From positions 1 through 28,610 of the forward strand of contig DXFV01000037.1 of NCBI GenBank assembly GCA_019114265.1: 28,610 nt of DNA. The letters are read 5' to 3'. A program made the position numbers and the translations under genes. The DNA is from Anaerofilum faecale (GTDB lineage Bacteria; Bacillota; Clostridia; Oscillospirales; Ruminococcaceae). The notes beneath the pieces were generated by a model, which was given only the letters and a program-made list of their open reading frames with translations, did no database searches and had not been told where the DNA came from. Below, in pieces: positions 28,533 through 28,610 of the stretch (the stretch's first letter is position 1; every line of letters starts with the position of its first letter).

Positions 28533-28610
28533 ATGGATGCACATAAAGCAATTATCACCAATATCTTCAATAACTCTACGCTCATAGAAGTCCCCTTCTT
28601 TCAACGGTCC
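28533..28610 (+). CDS. N-terminus of a DUF262 (GmrSD-like) protein, cut by window edge
   Basis: 26 codons are visible from ATG 28533, with AGGAG 7 bp upstream and no stop. The residues IITNIFNNSTLIEVPFFQRS match the start of DUF262 proteins, where a short helix leads into VPxFQRxYxW, the nucleotide-binding/ParB-like segment. DUF262 proteins include the GmrS part of type IV restriction systems that cut modified phage DNA and other abortive defence proteins. The codon use is more AT-rich than that of the window's core genes. Only the beginning is seen, so the domain call is moderate and the exact system unknown. Confidence 0.6.
   Translation, partial: MDAHKAIITNIFNNSTLIEVPFFQRS

Overview
The window reads as a chromosomal segment from a GC-rich Gram-positive Firmicute, most likely an Oscillospiraceae-type Clostridium relative such as the Faecalibacterium/Subdoligranulum neighbourhood. 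The basis is: strong GGAGG ribosome sites and sigma-A promoters; a DnaD-like/DnaI-like helicase-loader pair; BlaI/M56, Bce-type, PadR/HAAS and YtrA-type regulatory modules; an LtaS-like enzyme; and a lipobox. The genus is an inference. No phage structural genes, insertion sequences, rRNA or CRISPR arrays are seen.

Layout. 1-1620 (minus) is a secreted 5'-nucleotidase that runs off the left edge, divergent from an LtaS-like sulfatase-fold membrane enzyme (1804-3606). Convergent to that is a BlaI repressor/M56 metallopeptidase operon (5786-3668, minus). Next comes the helicase-loader pair (7827-5947, minus). Divergent from it is a three-gene cell-surface operon (8012-11571): an anchored PIG-L deacetylase, an anchored phosphodiester glycosidase and an unknown anchored protein. 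A short structured leader with its own promoter and terminator (11579-11693) precedes a complete Bce-type peptide-antibiotic module: response regulator, sensor kinase, ABC ATPase and FtsX-type permease (11760-16355). Two previously easy-to-miss 35-residue membrane peptides follow (16375-16606). Then a PadR/HAAS pair (18099-16688, minus) faces a YtrA-type GntR operon (18256-22173) with tandem operator copies, two membrane proteins, an ATPase and a large anchored protein, followed by an EamA transporter (22208-23071).

From about 22.2 kb the DNA is visibly less GC-rich and looks accessory. It holds a palindromic intergenic repeat between duplicated terminators (23090-23298), and a MerR regulator divergent from an ABC ATPase, permease, GNAT acetyltransferase and DUF4097-like lipoprotein (24237-26868), with a textbook 19-bp-spacer MerR promoter. 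A carbon-nitrogen hydrolase follows (27080-27973). It ends 5 bp before a degenerate copy of the 3' half of tRNA-Pro; the intact tRNA-Pro(TGG) lies at 28130-28205. Beyond the tRNA, composition falls again and a gene starting like DUF262 (GmrSD-type defence) proteins runs off the right edge, suggesting the border of a tRNA-associated island.

Theme: most of the window is envelope sensing and remodelling. Four separate one- or two-component regulators (BlaI, Bce-type, GntR/YtrA, MerR), plus PadR, each sit beside their own membrane machinery, consistent with life under antimicrobial-peptide and cell-wall stress. The most unusual pieces are the two 35-residue peptides behind the Bce transporter, the structured leader before the two-component genes, the overlap of terminator, promoter and operator between kinase and transporter, the anchored deacetylase/glycosidase operon, and the tRNA-Pro remnant.
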